Source: Acinetobacter nosocomialis
GTDB taxonomy: Bacteria > Pseudomonadota > Gammaproteobacteria > Pseudomonadales > Moraxellaceae
Direction of reading: 5' to 3'
Assembly: GCA_025736915.1 (NCBI GenBank)
Contig: CP107049.1
Location: 1,922,001-1,986,000 of the forward strand
Length of the DNA: 64,000 bases
This document shows, piece after piece, positions 56,970-64,000 of this stretch; position 1 is the first letter of the stretch; every line of letters starts with the position of its first letter. The position numbers and the translations under genes are program-made. Under the pieces are notes generated by a model. The model did not search any database, was not told where the DNA came from, and worked only from the letters and a program-made list of their open reading frames with translations.

Positions 56970-57233
56970 TCAGCCGTATCTCTTTAAAACTTTTAAAAAT
57001 TCATCTAACTCATTTTGATCGACTTCTGCACCTTGAAGTACATGGTGGTGTAAGTGTTGTTCCATCAACTCACTCATTAAACCGTTTATTGCACCTTTTA
57101 TGGCCGCAACTTGCTGCAAAATATCAATGCATGATGATTCTGGTTGTTCTATCGCATTTTCAATGCTGTTGATTTGCCCTTTTAGTCGTTTTACACGATT
57201 AAGAATTTTTTTATCCTGACCAATGTGACTCAT
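56970..57233 (-). CDS. CsoR/RcnR-family metal-sensing repressor with RcnR-like ligand set
   Basis: An 87-residue all-helical tetrameric repressor of the DUF156 family (LNRVKRLKGQINSIENAIEQ, then QQVAAIKGAINGLMSELM). Counting from Met1 it carries His3, Cys35, His60 and His64. These are the nickel/cobalt ligand positions I know from E. coli RcnR, not the Cys-His-Cys set of copper-sensing CsoR. A symmetrical G-rich operator lies just upstream of its start. No rcnA-type exporter is adjacent, so the regulated gene may lie elsewhere. A formaldehyde sensor (FrmR) is the main alternative. Confidence 0.85.
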   Translation of the reverse strand: MSHIGQDKKILNRVKRLKGQINSIENAIEQPESSCIDILQQVAAIKGAINGLMSELMEQHLHHHVLQGAEVDQNELDEFLKVLKRYG

Positions 57234-57253
57234 CTGTTTTCTCTTAATAATTC

Positions 57254-57276
57254 AATATACTGGTAGGGAGTATATT
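57254..57276. promoter_or_regulatory. Probable autoregulatory operator of the RcnR-like repressor
   Basis: The perfect 8-bp inverted repeat AATATACT/AGTATATT flanks a 7-bp G-rich centre (GGTAGGG). The TACT-N7-AGTA architecture matches the spacing of the RcnR recognition sequence (TACT, six G, N, AGTA). It lies 21 bp upstream of the repressor start codon. Confidence 0.8.
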
Positions 57277-57355
57277 TGGTTTGAATGTTATACACGCCCA
57301 TAGTGTATCACGTCATCATCAAAATCAGGTTGAAGGACTTTCTAAAAGCGACTTA

Positions 57356-57371
57356 TGTTCCACGTGAAACA
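57356..57371. other. parS-like centromere site 3
   Basis: TGTTCCACGTGAAACA is embedded in a 24-bp near-perfect palindrome (CTTATGTT...AACATAAG) with one mismatched pair. It lies in the intergenic region before the dsbC-like gene, about 5 kb from oriC. Confidence 0.85.
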
Positions 57372-57475
57372 TAAGCATAACGATGTGGGAGTTTGGTTAT
57401 AACTCGGTAATCAGTTCTGTTTTCATGAGCTGAACTGATTAAAATGATTTTCTCTCCTACCAATGAGTCGGTTTT

Positions 57476-58174
57476 ATGCTAAAAAAAATAGGAATATTGA
57501 CATTATTTAGCTTAACTACAAGTTTGAGCTTCGCTAATGTAGATACTGTTCGGGAAAATATTAAAAAACAATATCCTAATTTGAAAATTAGCAATATTCA
57601 GAAAACCGAAATGCCAGGGCTATATAGCGCCAATCTCGATCAACAAATTATTTATCTTGGTGAAGATGGTCAGCATATGTTGGTAGGTTCTATGATTCGC
57701 TTAAAGGACCAGAGGAATTTAACCAAAGACTTAGTTTTAGGACAAAACTCAATTGATTGGAAACAATTGCCTTTAAAAGATGCTATTAAAACAGTCAAAG
57801 GTAACGGTCAGCATGTTTTAGCGGTATTTTCTGACCCAAATTGTCCTTACTGTAAAAAGCTTGAACCTGAACTCGATAAACTTAAAGACGTAACAATTTA
57901 CACGTTTATCTATCCTTTAAAACCTCAATCTATTGTCGTTTCCAGACAAGTTTGGTGCGCACCGAACCAATCATATTCTTGGAAAAAGCTAATTGAACAA
58001 GGTGTAAAACCAACAGTTGCAAGTTGTGCAAACCCAATTGATCGTAACTTAGAGTTGGGTAAAAAATTAGGTTTTAATGCTACTCCTACCCTAGTTTTTG
58101 CAAACGGTTTTAAATTGGTAGGTGCAAGATCTGCTGAAGAAATTCAGGAAGTTTGGAAAGAACTGGGTCTATAA
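57476..58174 (+). CDS. dsbC: Periplasmic disulfide isomerase DsbC-like
   Basis: A 232-residue exported protein with a signal peptide ending SLSFA. An N-terminal dimerisation domain (about 21-80) is followed by a thioredoxin fold with the active site CPYC (Cys123 and Cys126, in FSDPNCPYCKKLE). The cis-Pro segment is ATPTLVF, and a second cysteine pair lies in VWCAPN and ASCANP. This is the DsbC arrangement; it would shuffle incorrect disulfides in the periplasm and needs DsbD for reduction. It is monocistronic with a terminator directly after. Confidence 0.9.
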   Translation: MLKKIGILTLFSLTTSLSFANVDTVRENIKKQYPNLKISNIQKTEMPGLYSANLDQQIIYLGEDGQHMLVGSMIRLKDQRNLTKDLVLGQNSIDWKQLPLKDAIKTVKGNGQHVLAVFSDPNCPYCKKLEPELDKLKDVTIYTFIYPLKPQSIVVSRQVWCAPNQSYSWKKLIEQGVKPTVASCANPIDRNLELGKKLGFNATPTLVFANGFKLVGARSAEEIQEVWKELGL

Positions 58175-58178
58175 ATTA

Positions 58179-58206
58179 AAAAAAGCACCTTAAGGTGCTT
58201 TTTTTA
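58179..58206. terminator. Terminator between dsbC and the GlsB/YeaQ gene
   Basis: AAAAAGCACCTT/AAGGTGCTTTTT with almost no loop, flanked by A- and T-runs at a convergent junction. Confidence 0.88.
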
Positions 58207-58221
58207 TGAACAAATTAAAGT

Positions 58222-58473
58222 TTAGCTTTTTCGGACAATCAAGTTGTAAATGAAAAGAATAATGACTGCACCAATCACGGAAGCGATAAAGCCTGCAGCT
58301 GAGTTTTCGCCGTAAAGCCCAAGCAAACGACCACCATAAGTGGCTAGAAGTGAACCTGCAATACCAATCAAAGTCGTAACGATGAAACCTGCTTTATCAT
58401 CACCTGGATGCAAAGCACGAGCAATTAAGCCAGCGAAGAAACCAACCACAATAGCAACAATAAGTGACCACAT
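58222..58473 (-). CDS. GlsB/YeaQ/YmgE-family small membrane protein
   Basis: An 83-residue inner-membrane protein with three hydrophobic, Gly-rich helices (IVAIVVGFFAGLIARALHPG, then GFIVTTLIGIAGSLLATYGG, then a C-terminal GFIASVIGAVIILFIYNLIV). This is the pattern of the transglycosylase-associated GlsB/YeaQ/YmgE family, whose members are often stress-induced. The biochemical role is unknown. Confidence 0.9.
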   Translation of the reverse strand: MWSLIVAIVVGFFAGLIARALHPGDDKAGFIVTTLIGIAGSLLATYGGRLLGLYGENSAAGFIASVIGAVIILFIYNLIVRKS

Positions 58474-58610
58474 ATTTGTTCTCCAGTTGTTTTTTTGATG
58501 AAGTTAATGATTTTGCTTCATATTCTATCGTGCGACAGAGCTGTCTATTTTGTCTGTAGCAGATTGCGACTTTTTGTGTCTTTTTTGTTCAAAGTTAAAA
58601 CGTTATATAA

Positions 58611-58640
58611 AAAAATAGCACCTTATGGTGCTATTTTTAT
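58611..58640 (-). terminator. Terminator of hpt
   Basis: AAAAATAGCACC/GGTGCTATTTTT with a 4-nt loop, immediately after the hpt stop on the minus strand. Confidence 0.88.
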
Positions 58641-58645
58641 GAAAT

Positions 58646-59173
58646 TTATAGGCCAATTTCACCAATAAAAGGCAGATGACGATATTTTTGATCGTAATCT
58701 AAGCCATAGCCCACAATGAATCTGTCTTCTACTTCAAAACCTAAAAATTTAACTTCAAGATCAATTTCACGGCGAGACGGTTTGCTTACTAATGTGCATA
58801 GCTGAATTGAATTTGGCTCGCGAGTTTGCAACATTTCCACGACTTTGCTTAAGGTGTTGCCTGAGTCAATAATATCTTCAACCACAAGCACGTCTTTACC
58901 ACGAATTTCACCATCAAGATCTTTTAAGATTTTAACGTCTCGACTTGAAGTGGTACCGCCGCCATAGCTAGACACTGTCATAAAGTCGAGTTCATGTGGT
59001 TTGGTAATCGTACGGCATAAGTCTGCCATGAAAATAACAGAACCACGAAGTAGACCAATCAGAACCAATTCTTTGTCACTATTTGCATAGTGAGAATTGA
59101 TTTGCTCGCCGAGCTCTTTGACTTTTGCTTGAATTTCTTCGGTTGAAATCATGATGCTCATTGCAACAGTCAT
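58646..59173 (-). CDS. hpt: Hypoxanthine phosphoribosyltransferase
   Basis: Purine-salvage enzyme joining hypoxanthine (and often guanine) to PRPP. The 175-residue product has the PRPP-binding motif VLVVEDIIDSGNTL, the early LIGLLRGSVIFMADL loop and the base-binding region FIVGYGLDYDQKYRHLPF. The first ATG follows AGGAATC and is accepted; in-frame ATGs at codons 5 and 8 are weaker alternatives. guaD lies just upstream on the same strand, with a terminator between, so the two salvage genes are neighbours but probably separate transcripts. Confidence 0.95.
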   Translation of the reverse strand: MTVAMSIMISTEEIQAKVKELGEQINSHYANSDKELVLIGLLRGSVIFMADLCRTITKPHELDFMTVSSYGGGTTSSRDVKILKDLDGEIRGKDVLVVEDIIDSGNTLSKVVEMLQTREPNSIQLCTLVSKPSRREIDLEVKFLGFEVEDRFIVGYGLDYDQKYRHLPFIGEIGL

Positions 59174-59206
59174 GGCAGATTCCTACAAGATATAAAAGAA
59201 AAAATA

Positions 59207-59233
59207 AAAAAGGTGTTGACCTGCAACACCTCG
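59207..59233 (-). terminator. Terminator between guaD and hpt
   Basis: On the minus strand GGTGTTG and CAACACC pair around a short loop, followed by TTTTTTTA. The region between this hairpin and the guaD stop holds no further gene. Confidence 0.75.
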
Positions 59234-59387
59234 AAAAACTGAGTTAATGGTAAAATTTTAAAGCAAAATGACGTTTCATGCACCCTTTGATGGCTGTGAA
59301 ATTTTATCATTTTGCGGAATATATCGATCATGCTTTAACGCAACAGCACATATTCCAAATAATAACAAAAACTTAACAATGCGTTTT

Positions 59388-60713
59388 TTACTGGACTGTT
59401 TCTTTTTGATAAGCACGTTTTCCATAAATATAAGTCGCCTCAATATTACGATCATCACCTAAAGTAAATAATGCAAATAGTGAATCTTCAACAGATTTAG
59501 ATTTAGACTGGCGAAGTTGCTGGAGTGCGGTTGGTTTTAGGTTGAGTACCACAAAGTCTGCTTCTTTACCGATGTTAAAATTGCCTAACTGATCTTGCAA
59601 ATCAAGCGCTTTTGCTCCGCCTAGGGTTGCATGATAAAGCGCTTCATAAGCTGAGAGTTTATCGCCTTGTAATTGCTGAACCTTATAAGCCTCATTAACG
59701 GTTTGCAGTAAACTGAATGATGTACCTGCGCCTATGTCTGTACCTAAGCCTACCTTCACTTGTTTTTCCCATGTTTTTTTCAATGGGAATAAACCACTAC
59801 CTAAGAACAAGTTTGAAGTCGGACAAAATGCGATAGCCGATTGCGTATCATGCATACATTGCCATTCTTGATCTTCTAAGTGAACGCAATGCGCAAACAC
59901 AGAACGCTTACCAGTCAGACCATAATGTTGATAAACATCTAAATAGCCCGCTTGTTCCGGAAATAAAGATTTCACCCAAGCGATTTCATCTTTGTTTTCA
60001 CTTAAATGCGTATGGACATAAACATCTGGAAATTCTTGTTTTAACTGCCCTGCTCTTTCTAATTGTTCAGGTGTAGAAGTCGGTGCAAAACGTGGTGTAA
60101 TTGCATAGAGAGCACGGCCCTTACCATGCCATTTTTCAATAAGTGCTTTAGTGTCGCTGTAAGCTGTTTCTGGCGTGTCACAAAGCGCTTCAGGAGCATT
60201 ACGGTCCATGAGTACCTTCCCTGCAATCAAACGCATCTGAACGCGTTCTGCGGCTTCAAATAAGGCATCAACAGACTCGGGATGAACTGTACAGAAAACG
60301 AGGGCTGTAGTTGTACCGTGTTTTAAGAGTTCCTGAACAAAGAACTGCGCAATTTCACTTGCGTATGTTTTGTCTTGAAACTGGATTTCAGTTGGGAAAG
60401 TATAAGTATTGAGCCAACTTAAAAGTTGTTCACCGTAAGCTCCAACCATTTCTGTTTGCGGGAAATGAATATGGGTATCAATAAAGCCGGGTACAATCAA
60501 TTGTTCTGGATAATGTTGAATCTCAACCCCAGCAGGTAGATGCTGTTGAGCGTCTTCCCATGCACCAAACCATTTGATTTTTCCATGTTCACTAATCAAT
60601 ACACCATCTTCTAAATAACGCACTTGATTTGGAATATCAGTTGGCTCAGAGACAGTTTGTTGAATATCTAAAAAACGACCACGCACAACGGTGGTATTTG
60701 CGATCAATGACAT
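59388..60713 (-). CDS. guaD: Guanine deaminase
   Basis: Amidohydrolase converting guanine to xanthine and ammonia. The 441-residue product has the metal-binding HxH motif in PGFIDTHIHFPQTEMVGAYG, the substrate HTHLSEN, the FAHCVHL metal-ligand region and GLGTDIGAGTSFSLLQT with the catalytic Asp. The length matches bacterial GuaD. The start (MSLIANTTVVRGRF) is only about 56 bp downstream of the Rieske oxygenase stop, so the two may be co-transcribed. hpt downstream supports a purine-salvage setting. Confidence 0.94.
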   Translation of the reverse strand: MSLIANTTVVRGRFLDIQQTVSEPTDIPNQVRYLEDGVLISEHGKIKWFGAWEDAQQHLPAGVEIQHYPEQLIVPGFIDTHIHFPQTEMVGAYGEQLLSWLNTYTFPTEIQFQDKTYASEIAQFFVQELLKHGTTTALVFCTVHPESVDALFEAAERVQMRLIAGKVLMDRNAPEALCDTPETAYSDTKALIEKWHGKGRALYAITPRFAPTSTPEQLERAGQLKQEFPDVYVHTHLSENKDEIAWVKSLFPEQAGYLDVYQHYGLTGKRSVFAHCVHLEDQEWQCMHDTQSAIAFCPTSNLFLGSGLFPLKKTWEKQVKVGLGTDIGAGTSFSLLQTVNEAYKVQQLQGDKLSAYEALYHATLGGAKALDLQDQLGNFNIGKEADFVVLNLKPTALQQLRQSKSKSVEDSLFALFTLGDDRNIEATYIYGKRAYQKETVQ

Positions 60714-60769
60714 GGAAAGCCTTTATATTTTCACTTTTTTCGATTGATTGTACCCCACTTAGCCAAGAT

Positions 60770-61825
60770 TTAAACGGTATAACGTTTACTTAGTCCCCAT
60801 TCTGCCAAAATCCGTCGATAAGTCGTTGATGAACGGTCTGCTTCAAAATGTGCTTCCATCATTAAATCAAGTGGCAGGTCTTCCGGCTTTTGTGATTCGA
60901 CCATATCTTGGTCTTCAGCAAAAATTTGTGCATTGAATGTATATACCTTTTCTAAATCGCCAGTTTGGTCAAAGTTACGGGTGAGTGGAACAAATAAACG
61001 GGTTTTGTTGCTTGAAACAGGACAACAGGCATTTAAAATTTTTAAAACCCCACCTTCTGGAAAATCGACCGTAAGTACAGCTGAAAATGGTGGATAGACA
61101 TCAAAAGTGCGTTTCCATAAAAAGCCTTCTGGTTCGAGATGTTTTAGCTCGTGCGGATAGTTACTGACATTGCTGATATAGACTGTTTTTAAGCCGTAGG
61201 CGGTGCGTTCAGTGTGGTACTTAGGGACAACGGGATTATCGCGACTGGCAAAGGCGTTGTGATGCACCCATGCAAAATGAGCGACATCGATAAATCCTTC
61301 GAGTTGACGTCCGCTAGAACCGCCAATATCGACAAAAGGCGGTAAAATTGATTGATGTTCTGCATGGTCCCAAGTATCTAATACAGGAATATTGGCTTGA
61401 GTAACATCACGACCATGAATACTGGTCCAAATCAGACCATATCGTTCAACAACAGGAAATTTGGTCAGAGAAAAACGATCAGAAATTTTGGTTAACTCGG
61501 GTTGAGCTGGTATTTGGGTACATTTCCCTTCGGTGTTATAGCGTAGACCATGATAGGGACACACAATTTCTTCACCATCTACCCACCCTTTGGTTAAAGG
61601 CACGCCACGATGTGGGCAAATATCTCGAACCAGATGAATTTCCCCACTTTCTGTTTTATATAACGCCATATTGACGTCTAGTAGCGTGACTCGTTGAGGT
61701 GCAGTAGAGACATTTTGAGTACGTGCGACGGGATACCAGTGACTTGATAAAATTTCCCAATCTTTTGCTTCAAAACTGCTGTTACACGGCATGGCGAGTG
61801 GCGTTAAAGTTGGAATAGCATTCAT
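60770..61825 (-). CDS. Rieske non-haem iron oxygenase, alpha-subunit type
   Basis: A 351-residue ring-hydroxylating or demethylating oxygenase. The N-terminal Rieske centre has Cys70-x-His72 (ICPHRGVPL) and Cys89-x2-His92 (VCPYHGLRY). The C-terminal mononuclear iron site appears as Asp180, His183 and His188 (GFIDVAHFAWVHHNAF). No reductase or beta subunit is adjacent, so electrons must come from elsewhere. Its position directly before guaD allows a purine-related N-demethylase or oxidase role, but this is only inference. AAGGAG precedes the ATG. A terminator-like hairpin lies directly upstream. Confidence 0.88.
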   Translation of the reverse strand: MNAIPTLTPLAMPCNSSFEAKDWEILSSHWYPVARTQNVSTAPQRVTLLDVNMALYKTESGEIHLVRDICPHRGVPLTKGWVDGEEIVCPYHGLRYNTEGKCTQIPAQPELTKISDRFSLTKFPVVERYGLIWTSIHGRDVTQANIPVLDTWDHAEHQSILPPFVDIGGSSGRQLEGFIDVAHFAWVHHNAFASRDNPVVPKYHTERTAYGLKTVYISNVSNYPHELKHLEPEGFLWKRTFDVYPPFSAVLTVDFPEGGVLKILNACCPVSSNKTRLFVPLTRNFDQTGDLEKVYTFNAQIFAEDQDMVESQKPEDLPLDLMMEAHFEADRSSTTYRRILAEWGLSKRYTV

Positions 61826-61837
61826 AGCATCACTCCT

Positions 61838-61866
61838 TAAAAAAATCAGGGCTCTCGTGAGCCCTT
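61838..61866 (-). terminator. Terminator-like hairpin in the Rieske gene leader
   Basis: A perfect 7-bp stem AGGGCTC/GAGCCCT with an ACGA loop, followed by GATTTTTTT and then directly by the Rieske ribosome-binding site. It lies six bases after the stop of a short remnant reading frame. It is therefore probably the terminator of a lost upstream gene, though attenuation of the Rieske gene is also possible. Confidence 0.65.
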
Positions 61867-61871
61867 AAAAT

Positions 61872-62010
61872 CTAGGCTTTTTTCTTTTTAGGAGATGCAA
61901 AGAGCTTGCCAATATTGATTTTTAATAAAGAAAATAAGGAAAAAATTATTAAAATACATAAATTTATATTATTGTGTTTTTGAATTTTTGTTCTAATTCA
62001 GCTTTAAAAG
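61872..62010 (-). pseudogene. Possible C-terminal remnant of a deleted gene
   Basis: On the minus strand an open stretch without any start codon reads into a membrane-like segment (LCILIIFSLFSLLKI) and a basic tail (NIGKLFASPKKKKA) before a TAG stop. The terminator hairpin follows at once. The combination looks like the 3' end of a former membrane-protein gene whose body is gone. The evidence is slight: the region is very A/T-rich and could be open by chance. Confidence 0.3.
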
Positions 62011-62067
62011 CGAACATTGATTATTCGCTATATATTTAAAATGCACTGATTGACTGCGTCGAAGGCA

Positions 62068-62098
62068 CAATAAAAAAGCACCTAAACAGTGCTTTTTT
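62068..62098 (-). terminator. Terminator of the ygiC-like gene
   Basis: AAAAAAGCAC/GTGCTTTTTT with a 7-nt loop, directly downstream of the minus-strand ygiC-like stop. Confidence 0.85.
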
Positions 62099-62115
62099 AA
62101 ATCTCTATTCGCTTA

Positions 62116-63276
62116 TTACTCGACAAAATAATGTGCTGCAAAGTGGGCATCATTACCAATGATGTCATAACAATCTTCACGAATAGACATGCCTGCACAT
62201 TGATGTCCAACCATCCATAAACCAAGAGTAGGTAGTTGTCCTGAAAATAATGGGGTGTCTACCCATTTCTGTACGACATAACCATATTTGTCATAGTCAT
62301 CAAAATAAAAGCTACCAGAAGCCGCACCTTGGTCATGGCCGTCTTGTAAAACCCGAATATTGGCCCCTTCCCTTGCCAAAATCGGCTTTTTCACCCATTT
62401 GCCAGACAAACTTTGTTGCGGGTCATAGGTATGGGTTTCGACTAATAATGGATGATTGGGATAACACTTCCAAAGCTCAACCAGAATCGCTTTATTTGAA
62501 AGTAGCATTTTCCAGCAGGGTTCAATCCACTGTGTTTGTGGGTGGATATATTGAGAAAATGCTTCTTCCCAGATCCATTCCCATGGATAGAGTTTAAATA
62601 TATTTTGAATGGGCTGATTATGAAGATCGACAAAATCTTGCCCGTTCCAACCTATGTTCTCCATAGAAAGCTCGGAAACTTGTAGATGAGCTTGGTAAGC
62701 GGTATCCATCAAATACTCGAGATTGCCCCAGTCTTCCCTTCCAGCTTCCTGACAGGCAGCAAAATGCACATGGCTACCACGCGGTAAAATTGTCTTCCAG
62801 CGTTTAATCAGATCTTCATGAATGCTATTAAACTGGTCTCGGTTTGCAATGTCCGAGACTTGTTCTATCCACAGCCACTGCGCGACAGAAGCTTCAAGTA
62901 AGCCGGTCGGTGTGTCGGCGTTATATTCCAGCATTTTGATATTTCGCCCATCGTAAGCGAAATCAAAGCGGCCATACAGCATCGGAACGTTTTGTTTCCA
63001 TGAGTTTTCAATATGGCTTATGGCGACTTCAGGAATTTGAAAATAAGCAGGATAGTCGCCCCGTTGAATGAGGTCTCCTACTACCGATAAACACATCTGA
63101 TGCAGTTCATTTGCTGCATCTTCAAGTTGTTCAATCTGCTTAAGCGTAAATTCATAAGCAACCCCTTCAGACCAGTAAATTGAGCCATCGAGAGAAGGTA
63201 AATTAAAATAATCAAAACCAATATTTTGATGCTCCACTTGCCAGTCTGGACGTGGAGTAAATATTTTTCTTTTCAT
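62116..63276 (-). CDS. ygiC: Glutathionylspermidine synthase-like ATP-grasp protein (YgiC family)
   Basis: A 386-residue ATP-grasp amide ligase related to the synthetase half of glutathionylspermidine synthase, and close to E. coli YgiC and YjfC. Shared segments are RPDW near the N-terminus, LHQMCLSVV, EYNADTPTGLLEASVAQW, FKLYPWEWIWEEAF, KPILAREGANI and the terminal AHYFVE. The amidase half is absent, as in YgiC. The substrate is unknown. A YgiB-like lipoprotein gene lies just upstream, reproducing the ygiBC order, so the two probably act together at the envelope. Confidence 0.9.
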   Translation of the reverse strand: MKRKIFTPRPDWQVEHQNIGFDYFNLPSLDGSIYWSEGVAYEFTLKQIEQLEDAANELHQMCLSVVGDLIQRGDYPAYFQIPEVAISHIENSWKQNVPMLYGRFDFAYDGRNIKMLEYNADTPTGLLEASVAQWLWIEQVSDIANRDQFNSIHEDLIKRWKTILPRGSHVHFAACQEAGREDWGNLEYLMDTAYQAHLQVSELSMENIGWNGQDFVDLHNQPIQNIFKLYPWEWIWEEAFSQYIHPQTQWIEPCWKMLLSNKAILVELWKCYPNHPLLVETHTYDPQQSLSGKWVKKPILAREGANIRVLQDGHDQGAASGSFYFDDYDKYGYVVQKWVDTPLFSGQLPTLGLWMVGHQCAGMSIREDCYDIIGNDAHFAAHYFVE

Positions 63277-63297
63277 ATTCAGTAAATGCCTGAGAAT

Positions 63298-63663
63298 TTA
63301 GCCGCCGAAAGAGAAGCCGCTACGACCAAAACCCCCACGTATTGGGGATGAAGAAGATGCGCTTTTCGCCGTACATGAAATAATGGGATGACCTACACTC
63401 AAATTGCTGTAAGGATGTAAGGTATTTCCGTTAAAAGAAACTTCCCGATTATTTCGATAATACGCAGGACCTAAATAGCGGCTACCGACATAGCTAGAAC
63501 CATGTCCACTTGAGCTATTTTCTTGTTTACATGTTTCATTATTCCAGTCGCGAGCACAGTCATATTGGTTGTTATATACATCTTGTACTAAAGGACCATC
63601 ATTATGGCTACATGCCGTGAGTAATAAAGGGACCACGACAAGATTAATTTTTTTAGAACGCAT
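63298..63663 (-). CDS. ygiB: Small lipoprotein, YgiB/DUF1190-like
   Basis: A 121-residue lipoprotein (MRSKKINLVVVPLLLTAC, lipobox LTAC). It contains the YNNQYDCARDWNNETCKQE region, resembling the cysteine-bearing N-terminal repeat of E. coli YgiB. The Ser-rich C-terminus SSSSPIRGGFGRSGFSFGG resembles YgiB's RGGFG tail. It is much shorter than YgiB (over 200 residues), so it is a reduced or divergent member. Its position 21 bp before the ygiC-like gene supports the assignment. The ATG four codons inside the longest frame fits the signal peptide better. Confidence 0.65.
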   Translation of the reverse strand: MRSKKINLVVVPLLLTACSHNDGPLVQDVYNNQYDCARDWNNETCKQENSSSGHGSSYVGSRYLGPAYYRNNREVSFNGNTLHPYSNLSVGHPIISCTAKSASSSSPIRGGFGRSGFSFGG

Positions 63664-63850
63664 GAGACTCCACACATTTTAATAAGTATGTTCGGCATAA
63701 AAACCGAATCGCTGTTATCTATTATGTTTCTGATTAGGAAAGATAAATTTTAGGTTGGCATATGATATTAATCTGCTTTTTTAAAGTACAGCCTATTTTA
63801 AAGATTTAAATGACAAGGCATCTCACGTGTAGATGCCTTGTTGTGATGAG
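63664..63850. other. Intergenic region between terC-like and ygiB-like genes
   Basis: A/T-rich. It contains a perfect 11-bp hairpin (ACAAGGCATCT/AGATGCCTTGT, 63813-63841) just downstream of the terC-like stop, probably its terminator, and should hold the ygiB-ygiC promoter. No gene was seen. Confidence 0.6.
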
Positions 63851-64000
63851 TTAAGACTGCAATTGCTTTTTGTTGTGTCGTAAAGAGAGATAAGCAGTAA
63901 TTGCTAACACTATTACGATAAAGCTTAACGAAATCCAGATTGGCATGTGGAATACATCAAGCAACAACATTTTCGCGCCAATGAACAATAAGATGATGCC
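63851..64000 (-). CDS. TerC/Alx-family membrane protein, C-terminal fragment cut by the window edge
   Basis: Forty-nine codons and a stop on the minus strand, open to the window end. The peptide GIILLFIGAKMLLLDVFHMP, followed by IWISLSFIVIVLAITAYLSL and a basic tail, matches the last two membrane segments of TerC/Alx proteins (FIGxKMLLxD...HxPxWxSL). The family is linked to metal (manganese) homeostasis and tellurium resistance. The rest of the gene lies outside the window. Confidence 0.75.
   Translation of the reverse strand, partial: GIILLFIGAKMLLLDVFHMPIWISLSFIVIVLAITAYLSLRHNKKQLQS

Noticed and set aside
61838..61866. Purine riboswitch upstream of the Rieske-guaD genes
   Set aside because: Only a single terminator-like hairpin is visible; I could not find an aptamer core or an alternative antiterminator pairing.

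Overview
The window is a near-origin chromosomal segment of a gammaproteobacterium, almost certainly Acinetobacter and probably the A. calcoaceticus-baumannii complex. This is inferred from the low G+C, gene order and protein sequences; no database was searched. It carries the replication origin (dnaA/rpmH intergenic region, about 52.15-52.82 kb), one complete ribosomal RNA operon and about 53 protein genes. No insertion sequence, prophage, integron or CRISPR array was seen.

Layout. 0-12.4 kb: a lipoprotein; a LysR regulator divergent from dkgB-ydhP; a START-domain protein; dapB; a small exported protein; dnaJ; a membrane protein; and an RND pump/adaptor pair divergent from its TetR regulator across a 34-bp near-perfect palindrome. 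12.5-28.4 kb: ppc, an NCS2 (RutG-like) permease, a LysR regulator, a TSUP permease, an internally duplicated thioredoxin-fold protein, ilvD, fmt-rsmB, an NSS amino-acid transporter with its 47-residue MetS-like partner (a small gene easily missed), a beta-barrel protein and a GST. 28.46-34.25 kb (minus strand): rrn operon in the order 16S, tRNA-Ile, tRNA-Ala, 23S, 5S, with P1 promoter, processing stems and terminator. 34.25-34.83 kb: upstream of P1 lie a perfect 22-copy 9-bp tandem repeat and a parS-like site. 34.8-42.4 kb: tyrS (TyrZ-like), anmK, an alpha/beta hydrolase, erpA and three tandem paralogous orphan periplasmic binding proteins. 42.6-45.9 kb: yheS (ABC-F), a DedA protein and a cytochrome b562-like protein. 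45.9-57 kb: the origin cluster, with gyrB-recF-dnaN-dnaA transcribed leftward and rpmH-rnpA-yidD-yidC-mnmE rightward. 57-64 kb: an RcnR-like metalloregulator with its probable operator, a DsbC-like isomerase, a GlsB/YeaQ protein, hpt, guaD, a Rieske oxygenase, a ygiB-ygiC-like pair and the C-terminal end of a TerC-family gene.

Functionally the window is mostly housekeeping: replication initiation, ribosome and tRNA maturation, membrane insertion, formyl-Met-tRNA synthesis, branched-chain amino acid and lysine synthesis, and purine salvage. Transport and detoxification cassettes are interspersed. The least explained items are the 9-bp repeat array upstream of rrn P1, the trio of binding proteins without a transporter, the duplicated thioredoxin-fold protein, and the apparent gene remnant upstream of the Rieske gene. 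Three parS-like palindromes lie within about 18 kb of oriC, as expected for a ParB loading zone.
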